40,763 bases of DNA from Propionibacteriaceae bacterium (GCA_017882685.1 JADGPA010000081.1:1-40763); one strand, 5' to 3'. Positions 1 through 9,739 are shown, numbered from the stretch's first letter. Made by a program: numbers and translations. Notes: generated from the sequence alone by a model not told the origin.

Positions 1-1
1 G

Positions 2-2002
2 CTACGGGATGGCGCCGTAGGTCTTGGCCTTGCGGACCAGCTCGACCCGGGTGTCGGCGTTGAACTTCTCCCGCAGGGTGACCACCTGCTTGCGCACGGT
101 GTTGACCGAAACGAACTGCTGGTCGGCGATCTCCTGCACGGTGGCTGAGGTCGCCATCAGCGGCAGCAGCACCTCTTCCCGCCGCGTCAGCTTGACCGCT
201 ACCGGTGCCGTCATGCCGCACTCCTGAAGCCCGGTGAAGGCACCACGCGCGCGGGCGGCGGCAAGGAAGCACTCATCGGAGGCGTGGTGGTGATGATGGT
301 TCCCGACAAGGACCGACCGCACACTCGAGGGCAGCATGGCGAACGGCACAAGGGTGTCGGCCTGCTCGCAGACGACGCACGCCGCGGCGGCCGCGCGGCC
401 GACCTGGTCGGACGGGGCTCCCGCCAACTGGAGGGCCGCAGCCTTCAGCGCGTACAGGTGCGCGCGGTCGGCCAGGGAGAGTTGCAGGGAGAAGATGCCT
501 TCGTCCGCCTTGGCCACAGCACGCTCGAAGTCCGAGGAGCACAGGGCGAACCGGGTGGCCGGAACGGCGGACACAGAGGCGTCGCCGTGGGCGAGCAACT
601 CGTTCACCAGCGGCTCGGCCTTGTTGAGCGCGCCGAAGTTGACCAGGAGTTCAGCCCGGGAACGCATCAGCAACGGCCCCCAGGGGGTGTCGAGGCTCGC
701 TTCGAACCCGGCGTCGGCGATCGAGTCGAATTGGGCCAGCGCCTGCTCCGGGTCAGACCAGATGATCGCTGCGGAAGTCAGGATCCGGGCATTCATCGGC
801 TGGATGTTGAACCAACTCGTGGCGGCACCCTCCAGTTCGTGCAGCTCCAGGTGGTGCCGGGCTCGCTCGTGGTCCAACACTCGGGTCGCTGCGTCTGCCC
901 AGCACAGGTGCATCCCAGGCTCGATCCAATTGATCACCGGACAGTTGTGTGCGGCGTGCCGGGCCAGGAATTTCTCGGCCATGGTGGCGTACTGGGTGTT
1001 GCCGGAGGCGCTGCTCGAACTGCCCACGACCATGGCGGCCAGGAATCCGGCGAATCCGCAACTGTCGGTGAGGATCATGCCGAGTTCGCCTTCGCGGCGC
1101 GCGCGCGCCCAGTCGGCCCGCATGAACGCCATCAGCGACGCAGTGGCATGGAAGAAGGTCAGGGACAGAGCGCCCACTGCGCTGCCGGCGAGGGAGGACT
1201 CGCGGATGACGTGGGTCAGCTCGAGATAGGTCTTCATGGCGCCGTCGAGCATCGGGTCTTCGAGCGACTCGGGGATCGTCGTCTGGGCCAGCATCCACAA
1301 CGTTCCGGCGGCGACCTTCGCGTCGGCCGGCTCCTTGTCGATCCACTTGGCGTGCAGCGTGCGCCCGTCCCGAATCAGCGCGGTGATCAGCTCGTCGAGG
1401 TCCAACTGCCCCGTTGCCGGGTCGAAGGCGGCGCAGAGCCCAGACCCGTAGCTCAGGCCGGGCCATTTGGCTCGCTCCTCTGCCGGGGCCTCGACGTATG
1501 CCGAACGCGATCGCAGGTTGGACATCAGTTCGGCGGGGGAGTAGGTGATCCAGAGAGCTTCGAGGCTCTGCCAGTCGCGACCCTCGAAGGCCCAGTTGGC
1601 CAGCTGCGCGCCGATGCCCGCCGGGACGATCCGGATGCCGGAGTGCACCAGTTGCGCGCGGATGTTGGCGAAGCCCGGATCCTCGTGCTCGAGTTCGGCC
1701 AGCATCGTCCGCCGCACCTCGGGGTGCAGGACGTACCGTCCCGGGGCCGCGCCGGCATCGCGTTCGAGGAAGAAGCCGACCCGGTCAAGGGTGGCCAGGA
1801 GTCCCCGGCAGCCCCCAGGCACACCGATGGATCCGGTGCTCTCCTGAGCGAGGGTCAGCAGTTCGCGGCAGGCACTCTCGGCGAGAGCGATGCGCGGCAC
1901 CCAGTGCGGGAGCTCGCCGGCCCGTCGACAGAGCTCTGGCCAGGAGGTGGCGGCGGGGAACGCGCCACCCGTGATCGGATCAGGTTCAGTGACACTAACC
2001 AT
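2..2002 (-). CDS. LuxR-family transcriptional regulator with a large N-terminal helical region (LAL-like but no visible P-loop)
   Basis: C-terminal LTRREEVLLPLMATSATVQEIADQQFVSVNTVRKQVVTLREKF is a LuxR HTH. Start placed at MVSVTEPDP rather than the ORF-track Met at 2056. Confidence 0.85.
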   Translation of the reverse strand: MVSVTEPDPITGGAFPAATSWPELCRRAGELPHWVPRIALAESACRELLTLAQESTGSIGVPGGCRGLLATLDRVGFFLERDAGAAPGRYVLHPEVRRTMLAELEHEDPGFANIRAQLVHSGIRIVPAGIGAQLANWAFEGRDWQSLEALWITYSPAELMSNLRSRSAYVEAPAEERAKWPGLSYGSGLCAAFDPATGQLDLDELITALIRDGRTLHAKWIDKEPADAKVAAGTLWMLAQTTIPESLEDPMLDGAMKTYLELTHVIRESSLAGSAVGALSLTFFHATASLMAFMRADWARARREGELGMILTDSCGFAGFLAAMVVGSSSSASGNTQYATMAEKFLARHAAHNCPVINWIEPGMHLCWADAATRVLDHERARHHLELHELEGAATSWFNIQPMNARILTSAAIIWSDPEQALAQFDSIADAGFEASLDTPWGPLLMRSRAELLVNFGALNKAEPLVNELLAHGDASVSAVPATRFALCSSDFERAVAKADEGIFSLQLSLADRAHLYALKAAALQLAGAPSDQVGRAAAAACVVCEQADTLVPFAMLPSSVRSVLVGNHHHHHASDECFLAAARARGAFTGLQECGMTAPVAVKLTRREEVLLPLMATSATVQEIADQQFVSVNTVRKQVVTLREKFNADTRVELVRKAKTYGAIP

Positions 2003-2360
2003 CGAAGAGGGCCTCGGAGTTGGGGTGCGGATGATCCATGGCGGTGGATGTTGCAACCGCTTCGCGTCGAAATGGGGACGCCAAACGACTCAGGACATGC
2101 GGCGGCGAACCCCAGGGTGGCGGCCCTCCTGCCCGGAAGACGAGGGCGCGACACTCGTCAGGTACCTCCGGAAGGCCCTCGCGGGCACCCCGGACTACCC
2201 CGGACACGGCACAGGCTAGCTGCAAGATGCCGCATGACCATAGTGACGCGCCCGCGCTCGAATGGCATCCCCCCTGCGGGTGACCGCCCACAAAGGAATC
2301 GAGGAGCGTTCGGGGACGGTTCAGTCCCCAGCCCTGCGATCGGGACCGTGGGCTCCGAGA

Positions 2361-2780
2361 TCACTTGATCTGTGCGATGACCTGCGCCATCAGGTCGGTG
2401 GCCTGCTTGAACACGTCGCCGGCGTCACAGCCGTTCGCATCGAAGCTCTGCTTGGCTGTCCCGGCGGCCGACGCCTTGATGGTGATCGAGCCCTTGCCGC
2501 TGCAGGCGGTGCCCTTGCGGTCGCCAAGAGCCCGGACGCCGGTGGACAGTGCCGTCCAGGCGCCGTCGGGGAGCTTGTCGGTCTTCTTGTCGCCATTGAG
2601 GGTGTAGGTGGCATCGGTCGGCGTCACGACGAGGGTGTAGTCACCCGCGGGAAGGTCGGTGGCGCCCTGCGGGCTCGTGTAGGTCACTTCGATCTTGTCC
2701 CAGTCCGCTGTACCGAGCGCTTGCGAACACCCGGCAAGGGCCAGCAGGAGCACCAGGACACTGACAACAACTCGCCTCAT
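2361..2780 (-). CDS. Small secreted lipoprotein
   Basis: MRRVVVSVLVLLLALAGCSQ is a signal peptide with lipobox LAGC. Start at 2780 is supported by a TACCCT -10-like hexamer 7 nt upstream. Confidence 0.75.
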   Translation of the reverse strand: MRRVVVSVLVLLLALAGCSQALGTADWDKIEVTYTSPQGATDLPAGDYTLVVTPTDATYTLNGDKKTDKLPDGAWTALSTGVRALGDRKGTACSGKGSITIKASAAGTAKQSFDANGCDAGDVFKQATDLMAQVIAQIK

Positions 2781-2893
2781 AACCATGAGGGTAGCCGCAA
2801 GACCCGTCCAGCGCTGGGGGCAGAATCCGCACCTGGGCTTCTGGTGCACCGACCCGGTCCCCCGCCGCGCGCTGATGCACCACAATCACAGAC

Positions 2894-4168
2894 GTGCCTG
2901 CAGCGACCGATTCCCCCAACCCGGGCTGGACGGGCACCGTGTGGACGGGCCACGTCGCCGGGTCGGCCACCTACCGCCGCATCGTTGTCGCGCTCATGGC
3001 CGGCGGCCTGGCCAACTTCTCGCTGATGTACTTCGTGCAGCCGCTCCTGCCGCTGCTGGCCGCCCACTACGGCGTCAGCGCCGCCGAATCTGCGCATGCG
3101 CTGTCGGCGACAACGCTGGCGATCATCGTCGGCCTCGCCGTCGCCGGGCCGCTCGCCGACCGGGTGGGACGGGTCGCCGTGATGCGCTGGTCGCTGCTGG
3201 CTTCCGGGGTGCTCGGGTTGGTCTCTGCGTTCACCCCGAACTGGGCGAGCCTCGTCACCGTCCGCGGGTTGCTGGGACTCTCGCTCGCCGGACTGCCGGT
3301 CGCCGCGCTGGCCTACCTGCGTGAGGAGGTTGACACCGCCTCGCACCCGCGGGCCAACGCCACCTACATCGCAGGCACGGCTGTCGGCGGCGCCGTCGGG
3401 CGGCTGTTGCCCGGTCCGCTGGCACTGCTGGGCGGCTGGCAGCTTGCAGCGGTCGCGCTGAGCCTCGTGACGCTTGCCGCCGGGGCAGCCCTGTTCGTCC
3501 TGCTGCCGCCGGCCCGGGGGTTCCGCCCGCACGCGGTCGGGCTGCGTCACGTTCTGCTCGGCACCGTCGGCGCAGCGCGTGACCGGGTCGTCCTCCTGCT
3601 CTGCCTTGCCGGTTTCACCGCCATGGGTGCCTTCGTCGGCATCTACAACGCGATCGGGTTCCGCTTGGCTGCCCCGCCCCTGCTCCTCGGCGCTTCGGCG
3701 GCTCTGGTGTACCTGGCCTACCCGGTTGGGATTGCAGCCCCGGGCCTCATCCGCAGGCTCAGTGACCAGATCGGGCGTGGGCTGGCCACCGTCGTGGCCA
3801 TAGGGCTTCTCGCTCTCGCTGTGGTGGTGGTTTCGCTGCCATCGCTGGTAGCCGTGGTGATCGGGCTCGGGATGCTGACCTTCGCCTTCCTCGGCGCGCA
3901 TTCCCTGCTGAGTGGCTGGGTGGTCGATCGGGCGCGACGCGCGGGCATCGGCACGGCGCAGGCGTCCAGCGCCTACCTGAGCACCTACTACCTGGGCAGC
4001 ACCGTCGCCGGCGCGCTGGCGACCTGGCAGTGGCAGGCCGGCGGCTGGGCGGGCGTGGAGACGCTCTCGCTCGCCCTCACCGGTGCGGCGCTGGTGGTCA
4101 CAGCGCTGGCAACGGCGGCCGACCGCAACCCGAAGGTGGCAGACGACGGGGACGCCGTCCTCGACTGA
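2894..4168 (+). CDS. MFS transporter
   Basis: About 12 hydrophobic segments; GPLADRVGRVAVMRWSLL is an MFS loop motif. Confidence 0.85.
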   Translation: MPAATDSPNPGWTGTVWTGHVAGSATYRRIVVALMAGGLANFSLMYFVQPLLPLLAAHYGVSAAESAHALSATTLAIIVGLAVAGPLADRVGRVAVMRWSLLASGVLGLVSAFTPNWASLVTVRGLLGLSLAGLPVAALAYLREEVDTASHPRANATYIAGTAVGGAVGRLLPGPLALLGGWQLAAVALSLVTLAAGAALFVLLPPARGFRPHAVGLRHVLLGTVGAARDRVVLLLCLAGFTAMGAFVGIYNAIGFRLAAPPLLLGASAALVYLAYPVGIAAPGLIRRLSDQIGRGLATVVAIGLLALAVVVVSLPSLVAVVIGLGMLTFAFLGAHSLLSGWVVDRARRAGIGTAQASSAYLSTYYLGSTVAGALATWQWQAGGWAGVETLSLALTGAALVVTALATAADRNPKVADDGDAVLD

Positions 4169-4186
4169 TCCTCGGGCCGCTGACGC

Positions 4187-4214
4187 GTCCCTCGTCCCTC
4201 GTCCCTCGTCCCTT
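4187..4214. repeat. Heptamer tandem repeat GTCCCTC x3 + GTCCCTT
   Basis: Read directly: gtccctcgtccctcgtccctcgtccctt, flanked by direct copies of GCTGACGCG at 4179-4187 and 4221-4229. Confidence 0.9.
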
Positions 4215-4248
4215 CTCAGCGCTGACGCGCTGTGGCGGTCGTGTCTGA

Positions 4249-5109
4249 TCAGTCCTGGAACGCACGCCACACCGCCGCGATGTCGGCGTGCGCGGCGCCG
4301 CCGTCGGCGGCGGTCGCGTACAACTCGTCCAGGGCGGCAAGCAGCTGCTGCGGCATGCCCGGCGTCGCCTCCCTCGCGAGCCTGACGTCCTTGAGCAGCC
4401 CCACCACCTCGAACTGGGCCTCGAAGCCGTGCTTCAGCATCGCTCCGCCCTTGAGCTGTGCGTAGGGGCTGTCGGCCGGGGCGCCATGCAGCGCCTCGAG
4501 CACGAGGGCGGGATCGAGACCGAGTCGGTCGGCGATCGTCAGCGACTGTGCAATGCCTGCGGTGATGGTGGCGATCCAGGCATTCATGGCCAGCTTCAGC
4601 GCGGACGCGGCCGGAGCTGCCTGCCCCGCCCGCACGGTCTTCGTCGCGATCGCTGCGATAACCGGTTCCACTGCGACCAGATCCTCGTCGCTGCCAGCGA
4701 GCAGGGCGGTCAGCGTCCCTGCCTCCGCCGGCGCCTTCGTGCCGAGGACGGGCGCGTCGACGAAGCCGATGCCGGCCGCCGCAGCAGCGGTCGCGAACCG
4801 GTTGGCGGCCTCCACACCTACGGTGGAGCACTGCAGCCAGATGGCGTGGCTCTCGATTGCGGGCAGCGCCTCAGCGAAGACCGCCTCCACAGCGTCGGCG
4901 TCGAACAGCATGGTGAGCACCACGTCGGCCCCTGCCACCGCGCCTGTCACATTGCCGGCCACGCGCGCGGGCCCGTCCACGAAAGACGCTGCCCGGCCGG
5001 CGGAGCGGTTCCAGACCGTTGTCGCCATGCCTGCACCGCTGATCCGTCGCGCCATCGCCGCGCCCATCGTGCCAAGTCCCAGTACTGCAACCTTGGGCGT
5101 CGCGCTCAT
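4249..5109 (-). CDS. NAD(P)-dependent oxidoreductase, 3-hydroxyisobutyrate dehydrogenase family
   Basis: VAVLGLGTMGAAMARRISGAGMATTVWNRS Rossmann fold; NAWIATITAGIAQSLTIADRLGLDP C-terminal domain. Confidence 0.85.
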   Translation of the reverse strand: MSATPKVAVLGLGTMGAAMARRISGAGMATTVWNRSAGRAASFVDGPARVAGNVTGAVAGADVVLTMLFDADAVEAVFAEALPAIESHAIWLQCSTVGVEAANRFATAAAAAGIGFVDAPVLGTKAPAEAGTLTALLAGSDEDLVAVEPVIAAIATKTVRAGQAAPAASALKLAMNAWIATITAGIAQSLTIADRLGLDPALVLEALHGAPADSPYAQLKGGAMLKHGFEAQFEVVGLLKDVRLAREATPGMPQQLLAALDELYATAADGGAAHADIAAVWRAFQD

Positions 5110-5186
5110 CTGCCTGCCCGTCCTCTCGTCGGAGTCCAACATAGAATCCCCTCGACCGTTGCCACCAGCCAGATCGGGGCGTCTCC

Positions 5187-6020
5187 ATCCTCATCGACCT
5201 GCCCACCACCCTGTTCCCGGAAGGCCTCACCTGGGGCCTGCTGGGGCTCGTTGCCCTCGCGGCCTTCACCGCCGGCTGGGTGGACGCTGTCGTCGGCGGC
5301 GGCGGGCTGCTGCAGCTGCCAGCACTGCTGCTGGTGCCGGGCATCACGCCGGTGCATGCGCTGGCAACGAACAAGTTCGCCTCGATCTTCGGCACGGCAA
5401 CCAGCAGCATCACCTACTACCGTCGCACCCATCCCGACCTGCGCACAGCGTTGCCGATGGCAGGGATCGCACTCGCCGGCAGTTTCGGCGGCGCCAGCGT
5501 TGCCGCACTGCTCCCGGTTGCCGTGTTCAAGCCGATCATCGTGATTGCCCTGCTCGGCGTGGCGGTCTTCAGCGCCACGCGGCCGGCGATGGGAGCAGAA
5601 ACCCGGCTGCGGTTCGCCGACCGTCGCCGCCACCACGGCAGCGCTGCCCTGATCGGCGCGGGTATCGGGTTCTACGACGGCATGCTCGGCCCGGGCACCG
5701 GCACGTTCCTTGTGATCTCGCTGGTCAGCGTCCTCGGCTACAACTTCCTCGAGGCCAGCGCGAAGGCGAAGATCGTCAATTTCGCCACAAATCTTGGAGC
5801 CCTTCTGCTGTTCGTCCCCCACGGTGCCGTGCTGTGGGGCCTCGGCGCCGTCCTCGCAGCAGCCAACATGGCCGGCGGCTACCTGGGCTCCCGGACGGCT
5901 ATCGCCCACGGCACCGGCTTCGTGCGCGTCGCGTTCCTGGCGGTCGTCGGCGTCCTCATCCTGCGGCTCGGCTTCGACGTGTGGAACGAGAGCCTGCGCG
6001 GCTGGTTCACGACCCGCTGA
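5187..6020 (+). CDS. TauE/SafE (TSUP) family membrane protein; start codon unclear
   Basis: TAGWVDAVVGGGGLLQLPALLLVPG and ATNKFASIFGT are TSUP motifs. Homologous-looking sequence extends upstream of the first canonical start (GTG 5280). Confidence 0.8.
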   Translation: MLIDLPTTLFPEGLTWGLLGLVALAAFTAGWVDAVVGGGGLLQLPALLLVPGITPVHALATNKFASIFGTATSSITYYRRTHPDLRTALPMAGIALAGSFGGASVAALLPVAVFKPIIVIALLGVAVFSATRPAMGAETRLRFADRRRHHGSAALIGAGIGFYDGMLGPGTGTFLVISLVSVLGYNFLEASAKAKIVNFATNLGALLLFVPHGAVLWGLGAVLAAANMAGGYLGSRTAIAHGTGFVRVAFLAVVGVLILRLGFDVWNESLRGWFTTR

Positions 6021-6094
6021 GCCGTTGTCGGGCGGTAGGCTTCGAGCCACCCCGAATCGTCGCAGACGCGACGCAGCTGAAGTGAGGTATTACA

Positions 6095-6859
6095 GTGCCG
6101 GTCGCCCTGGAGGCCCGCGGGTTGGTCAAGGTCTTCGGCGACAAGCACGCTGTCGACGGTGTCGACCTCACCATCCCCAAGGGCACGTTCTACGGCATCG
6201 CCGGCCCGAACGGTGCCGGCAAGTCCACGACGCTGCGCATGCTCAGCGGCCTGCTGCGTCCCGATGCGGGCACGGCGACCATCGACGGCGTGCCGGTCTG
6301 GCCGAACCCTCTCGAGGCCAAGTCGCGGGTCGGGTTCGTGCCCGACAACCCGGTGCTGTTCGACCGACTCACCGCAGCGGAGATGCTGGAGTACGCCGGC
6401 ATGCTGCGCAAGATGGACCCCGCCGTGGTGGCGTTGCGGTCCGCGGAGTTGCTGCGCGTGCTCGATCTCGCAGACCAGCCGGAGAAACTGATCGCCGACT
6501 TCTCCCTCGGGATGATCAAGCGCATCGGCCTGGGCGTTGCGCTGCTGCACAGCCCGCGGGTGCTCATCCTCGACGAGCCGTTCGGCGCCCTCGACCCGGT
6601 GAACACCCAGGTGATGGAGGAAATGCTGCAGCTGTACCGCCGAGGCGGCGGGACGGTGGTATTCGCCAGTCATGTCATGGACGTGGTTCAGCGGCTGTGC
6701 GACCGGCTGGTCGTCATCGGCGCCGGTCGGGTGCTCGTTGAGGGCACCGTCGCGGAGGTGTCGGGCGGCAGGAACCTGCAGGACGCCTTCGTGGAACTCG
6801 TCGGTGGCCGGGACCTCGAAGAAGGCGAGCTCGCGTGGCTCTCATCCTCCTCCGGCTGA
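6095..6859 (+). CDS. ABC transporter ATP-binding protein
   Basis: Walker A GPNGAGKST, signature FSLGMIKR, Walker B VLILDEPFGALDP. Confidence 0.93.
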   Translation: MPVALEARGLVKVFGDKHAVDGVDLTIPKGTFYGIAGPNGAGKSTTLRMLSGLLRPDAGTATIDGVPVWPNPLEAKSRVGFVPDNPVLFDRLTAAEMLEYAGMLRKMDPAVVALRSAELLRVLDLADQPEKLIADFSLGMIKRIGLGVALLHSPRVLILDEPFGALDPVNTQVMEEMLQLYRRGGGTVVFASHVMDVVQRLCDRLVVIGAGRVLVEGTVAEVSGGRNLQDAFVELVGGRDLEEGELAWLSSSSG

Positions 6860-8397
6860 GACTGGTGATTGCCGGGCGCTCCCGCGGACAGAGCAACGGT
6901 GCCCGGTTGTACTTCGCCACGACCTGGGTGGTGGGCAGTGTCGGCGGGTTGCTGGCGTGCATGTCCGTCGCGACCCTTGTCTCCGGGGGCGGCGTGGGCG
7001 ACCTGCTCCTGATGGCCATGTTCGCCTCGATCTTCATCCCGTGGGTGGTCGGCCCCATCGTCGAACCCACACTGGCCGACGGCGTGGTCGACCCGCAACG
7101 GCTTGAGCAGTTCCCGCTCACCGGCTGGCAGCAGGTCAGCGGCCTGCTGGCTGGGGCGATGGTTTCCCCCACCACGACCTTCACGTTCCTCTTCGCGGCC
7201 GGTGGCACGATCGCGCTCGGCCAGTCGCTGTCCGCGCGGCTCGCCTCGCTGGTGGTCGCTGTGGCCTTCACGGTGATGTGCGTCGCCGTCTCGCGGGCGG
7301 CGCAGGCCGTGCTCGCCGGTGCCCTGCGCTCACGCCGTGGCGCCGACATCGCCGCGTTCTCCGCCAGCCTGATGGTGCTGGGCATCTACCTGTTCGCCCA
7401 GCAGGCACGCTCGGCCTCCGTCGCTTTCGGTGGCGAGAGGGCGTCCGGCCCGCTGGGCACCTACCTCAGCTGGACGCCGTCCGGGGCCGCCGGCGAGGCG
7501 ATCACCAGCGCCCGGGACGGGAACTGGCTGGTTTTCGCGCTTCGGCTTGCCGTGATCCTGCTCACGGTTGGCCTTGCCATGAGCGGCTGGGTCTGGGCTC
7601 TCGGCCGACGTGTGGACGGCATCACCTCGTCCCACCGCACGCCCAGCCGGCACCCCATCGTCGCCGCCCTGCCGCTCTCCCCCGCGCTCTTGCGGCGCCT
7701 GCCACCCGGCCCGACATCGGCTGCGGCGGCCCAACAGCTGCGCTACTTCTTCTTCCGCTCCCCGCGCGCCATCCAGACCCTGATCATCCCGCCGGTGATG
7801 GGCGTTGTGGTCGCCCACGCCAGCTTCACCGACTACGGGCTCGCAGCCCAGTCGGCAGCCTTCGCGGCGATGTCGGTGGTTGCCGGCAGCTTCAACCTGT
7901 TCGGCTACGACGGTCCCGGCTTCAGCTACCTGCTGCTCGGCGGTGCCCCGCTTCCCCGCGTCCTCGTCGGCAAGGCGATGGCGCCGATGCTGTACCTGGT
8001 GCCGATGGTGGTCGTGTTCAACCTCACCGAGGCCCTCATCCGCGGCACCCAGGGGCCGGTCTTGCCCGCCATCCTCGCAGGCACCTCCGTTGTGGCCCTC
8101 GGCGTCGGCGTCGGGTCGCTGTCCAGCGTGTTCAACCCCAGCGACCAATCCCGCGTGGGGCAACGGCAAGGGTCGTTCCTCAAGGTGTTCGCCTGGTTCA
8201 TGGGGTTCTTCGCGTTCACGGGCGTCGGCGCGCTGATCTGGGTGCTCGTCGCCTGGTTCGCCGGACCGTTCATCGCTGCGGCGGTCATGACCGCCGCAGC
8301 GATCGGCATCAGCGCCCTTCTCCTGCGCTGGGCCGGACGCCGGCTCGAGCGCGATCCCTATCCGGTGCTGGCCAAACTCGACCCGCGGGTGGCGTGA
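6835..8397 (+). CDS. ABC transporter permease (multi-TM)
   Basis: Multiple hydrophobic helices; overlaps the ATPase gene by 25 nt in an operon arrangement. Confidence 0.8.
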   Translation: MALILLRLRLVIAGRSRGQSNGARLYFATTWVVGSVGGLLACMSVATLVSGGGVGDLLLMAMFASIFIPWVVGPIVEPTLADGVVDPQRLEQFPLTGWQQVSGLLAGAMVSPTTTFTFLFAAGGTIALGQSLSARLASLVVAVAFTVMCVAVSRAAQAVLAGALRSRRGADIAAFSASLMVLGIYLFAQQARSASVAFGGERASGPLGTYLSWTPSGAAGEAITSARDGNWLVFALRLAVILLTVGLAMSGWVWALGRRVDGITSSHRTPSRHPIVAALPLSPALLRRLPPGPTSAAAAQQLRYFFFRSPRAIQTLIIPPVMGVVVAHASFTDYGLAAQSAAFAAMSVVAGSFNLFGYDGPGFSYLLLGGAPLPRVLVGKAMAPMLYLVPMVVVFNLTEALIRGTQGPVLPAILAGTSVVALGVGVGSLSSVFNPSDQSRVGQRQGSFLKVFAWFMGFFAFTGVGALIWVLVAWFAGPFIAAAVMTAAAIGISALLLRWAGRRLERDPYPVLAKLDPRVA

Positions 8398-9227
8398 GCG
8401 CCCGGCTTGATTCCCGAGATCGTGCTCACCGTGCCGTCGGTCCCCACCAGGATGCCGGCGTGGTCGGGAAGGGTGGCGATCCACGGGAGCGCCGCAGCCC
8501 CCTTCACGAACGCCGCCGTCGCGTAGACGTCAGCCCAGGTGAGCTTCGGCCCGATCACCGTGGCCGACTGCAGCCCGTCCGCCGCAGTCCCGGTGGCCGG
8601 GTCGACGATGTGCGTGCCCCGGGCAGCCGTGCCGGAGGTGGCGACGGTGCCGGTGCGCAGCTCGAGGGAGCGCAAGGTATGCGACCGGTTCCGTGGGTCC
8701 TCCACCGCCACCACCCAGCCGGGGGTGTCAGTGCGGTTGCACGCCACGGCGATGTCGCCGCCGGCACAGACAAGGGCGTCGTGGGGGCCGAGCTTGCACA
8801 GGTCGGCGAGCAGAGCGGTGAACGCCTGCTCGACCGCCCAGCCTTTCACCAGCCCCGTCGGGTCGAAGCACTGCCGCCCGTCGGGTCCTGGCAGCCAGGC
8901 GGCGAACGACCCACCGGTGCGGTGACCGGCCAGCTCACACAGCGCCGCGACGTGGCGGATGCGGGGGTGGGCGTCGACCAGCCGGTCGCGTCCGTCGGAG
9001 ATCCGGCGCACCGGGCTGTCGGGCAGCCAGGTGCTGAACATCGCCTCGTCGGCGCGGAGTTCTGAGAAGGCTGCCTCCACAGCCGCGGCAACGCCGGGCC
9101 GGAGAGCCTGTGGACCGCGGACGTGGATGCTCACCGGGAGCCCCATGATCTGGGCGACGAACGCGCGGCGCGGCACGTCCTGCTGGCGGTCGGTGACGAC
9201 GGTGACCTGGGTCGGCATGGCGCTCAT
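8358..9227 (-). CDS. apbE: FAD:protein FMN transferase (ApbE family)
   Basis: CFDPTGLVKGWAVEQA, ALVCAGGDIAVA and GTHIVDPATG are ApbE motifs. 3' end overlaps the ABC permease 3' end by 40 nt. Confidence 0.88.
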   Translation of the reverse strand: MSAMPTQVTVVTDRQQDVPRRAFVAQIMGLPVSIHVRGPQALRPGVAAAVEAAFSELRADEAMFSTWLPDSPVRRISDGRDRLVDAHPRIRHVAALCELAGHRTGGSFAAWLPGPDGRQCFDPTGLVKGWAVEQAFTALLADLCKLGPHDALVCAGGDIAVACNRTDTPGWVVAVEDPRNRSHTLRSLELRTGTVATSGTAARGTHIVDPATGTAADGLQSATVIGPKLTWADVYATAAFVKGAAALPWIATLPDHAGILVGTDGTVSTISGIKPGAHATRGSSLASTG

Positions 9228-9709
9228 CCCAGGTGGGCGGCGTCGATCGCCGACTGCAGCGACTCCAGGTAGCCGTTGCTGGTAACCGTGGCGCCGGAGA
9301 CCGCGTCGATGGAGGCGCTCTGCGCCTTGACGACCTCGGCGTTCAGTGCCGGCACGGCGTAGGCATTGATCTGCTGGTCCCTGGGGTTGTCGTTCGGGAA
9401 CTGGACGGCGTCGGCGCTGGTGATCTTGCCGTTCTCGACGGTGATCTCGACCTGCACGGTGCCCCAGCGGGTTTCGACGGCGCCGCCGGTATAGGCGCCG
9501 TCGCCGCCAGAACTGGGTGCCGATCCCGTCGAACCGGCCGAAGCCGTCGCGCTCGGTGCGGTCGTCGTGGTGCCCGCATCGGACCGGGTGCTGCCTGAGT
9601 CGGTCGCCTCTGGGGTGGTGTTAGCGACGTTCTGGGTGCTGGTGCGATAACTGAACAGCATCACCAGGCCGCTGATCGTCGTCATGACCGCAAGGACGAT
9701 CTTCTTCAT
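9224..9709 (-). CDS. FMN-binding domain protein, membrane-anchored or exported
   Basis: DAVSGATVTSNGYLESLQSAI contains the SGAT flavinylation motif; N-terminal hydrophobic segment; Ser/Thr-rich linker. Confidence 0.88.
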   Translation of the reverse strand: MKKIVLAVMTTISGLVMLFSYRTSTQNVANTTPEATDSGSTRSDAGTTTTAPSATASAGSTGSAPSSGGDGAYTGGAVETRWGTVQVEITVENGKITSADAVQFPNDNPRDQQINAYAVPALNAEVVKAQSASIDAVSGATVTSNGYLESLQSAIDAAHLG

Positions 9710-9739
9710 GGTTGGTTTCTCCCCTCTCGGTGGTGCTGG

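Noticed and set aside
284-2368. 694-aa plus-strand ORF opposite the LuxR gene
   Set aside because: Same high-GC antisense artefact, with low-complexity Arg/Gly/Gln composition.
2777-4831. 684-aa minus-strand ORF opposite the MFS gene
   Set aside because: Arg/Gly/Asp-rich antisense translation without recognisable domain; spans two real genes.
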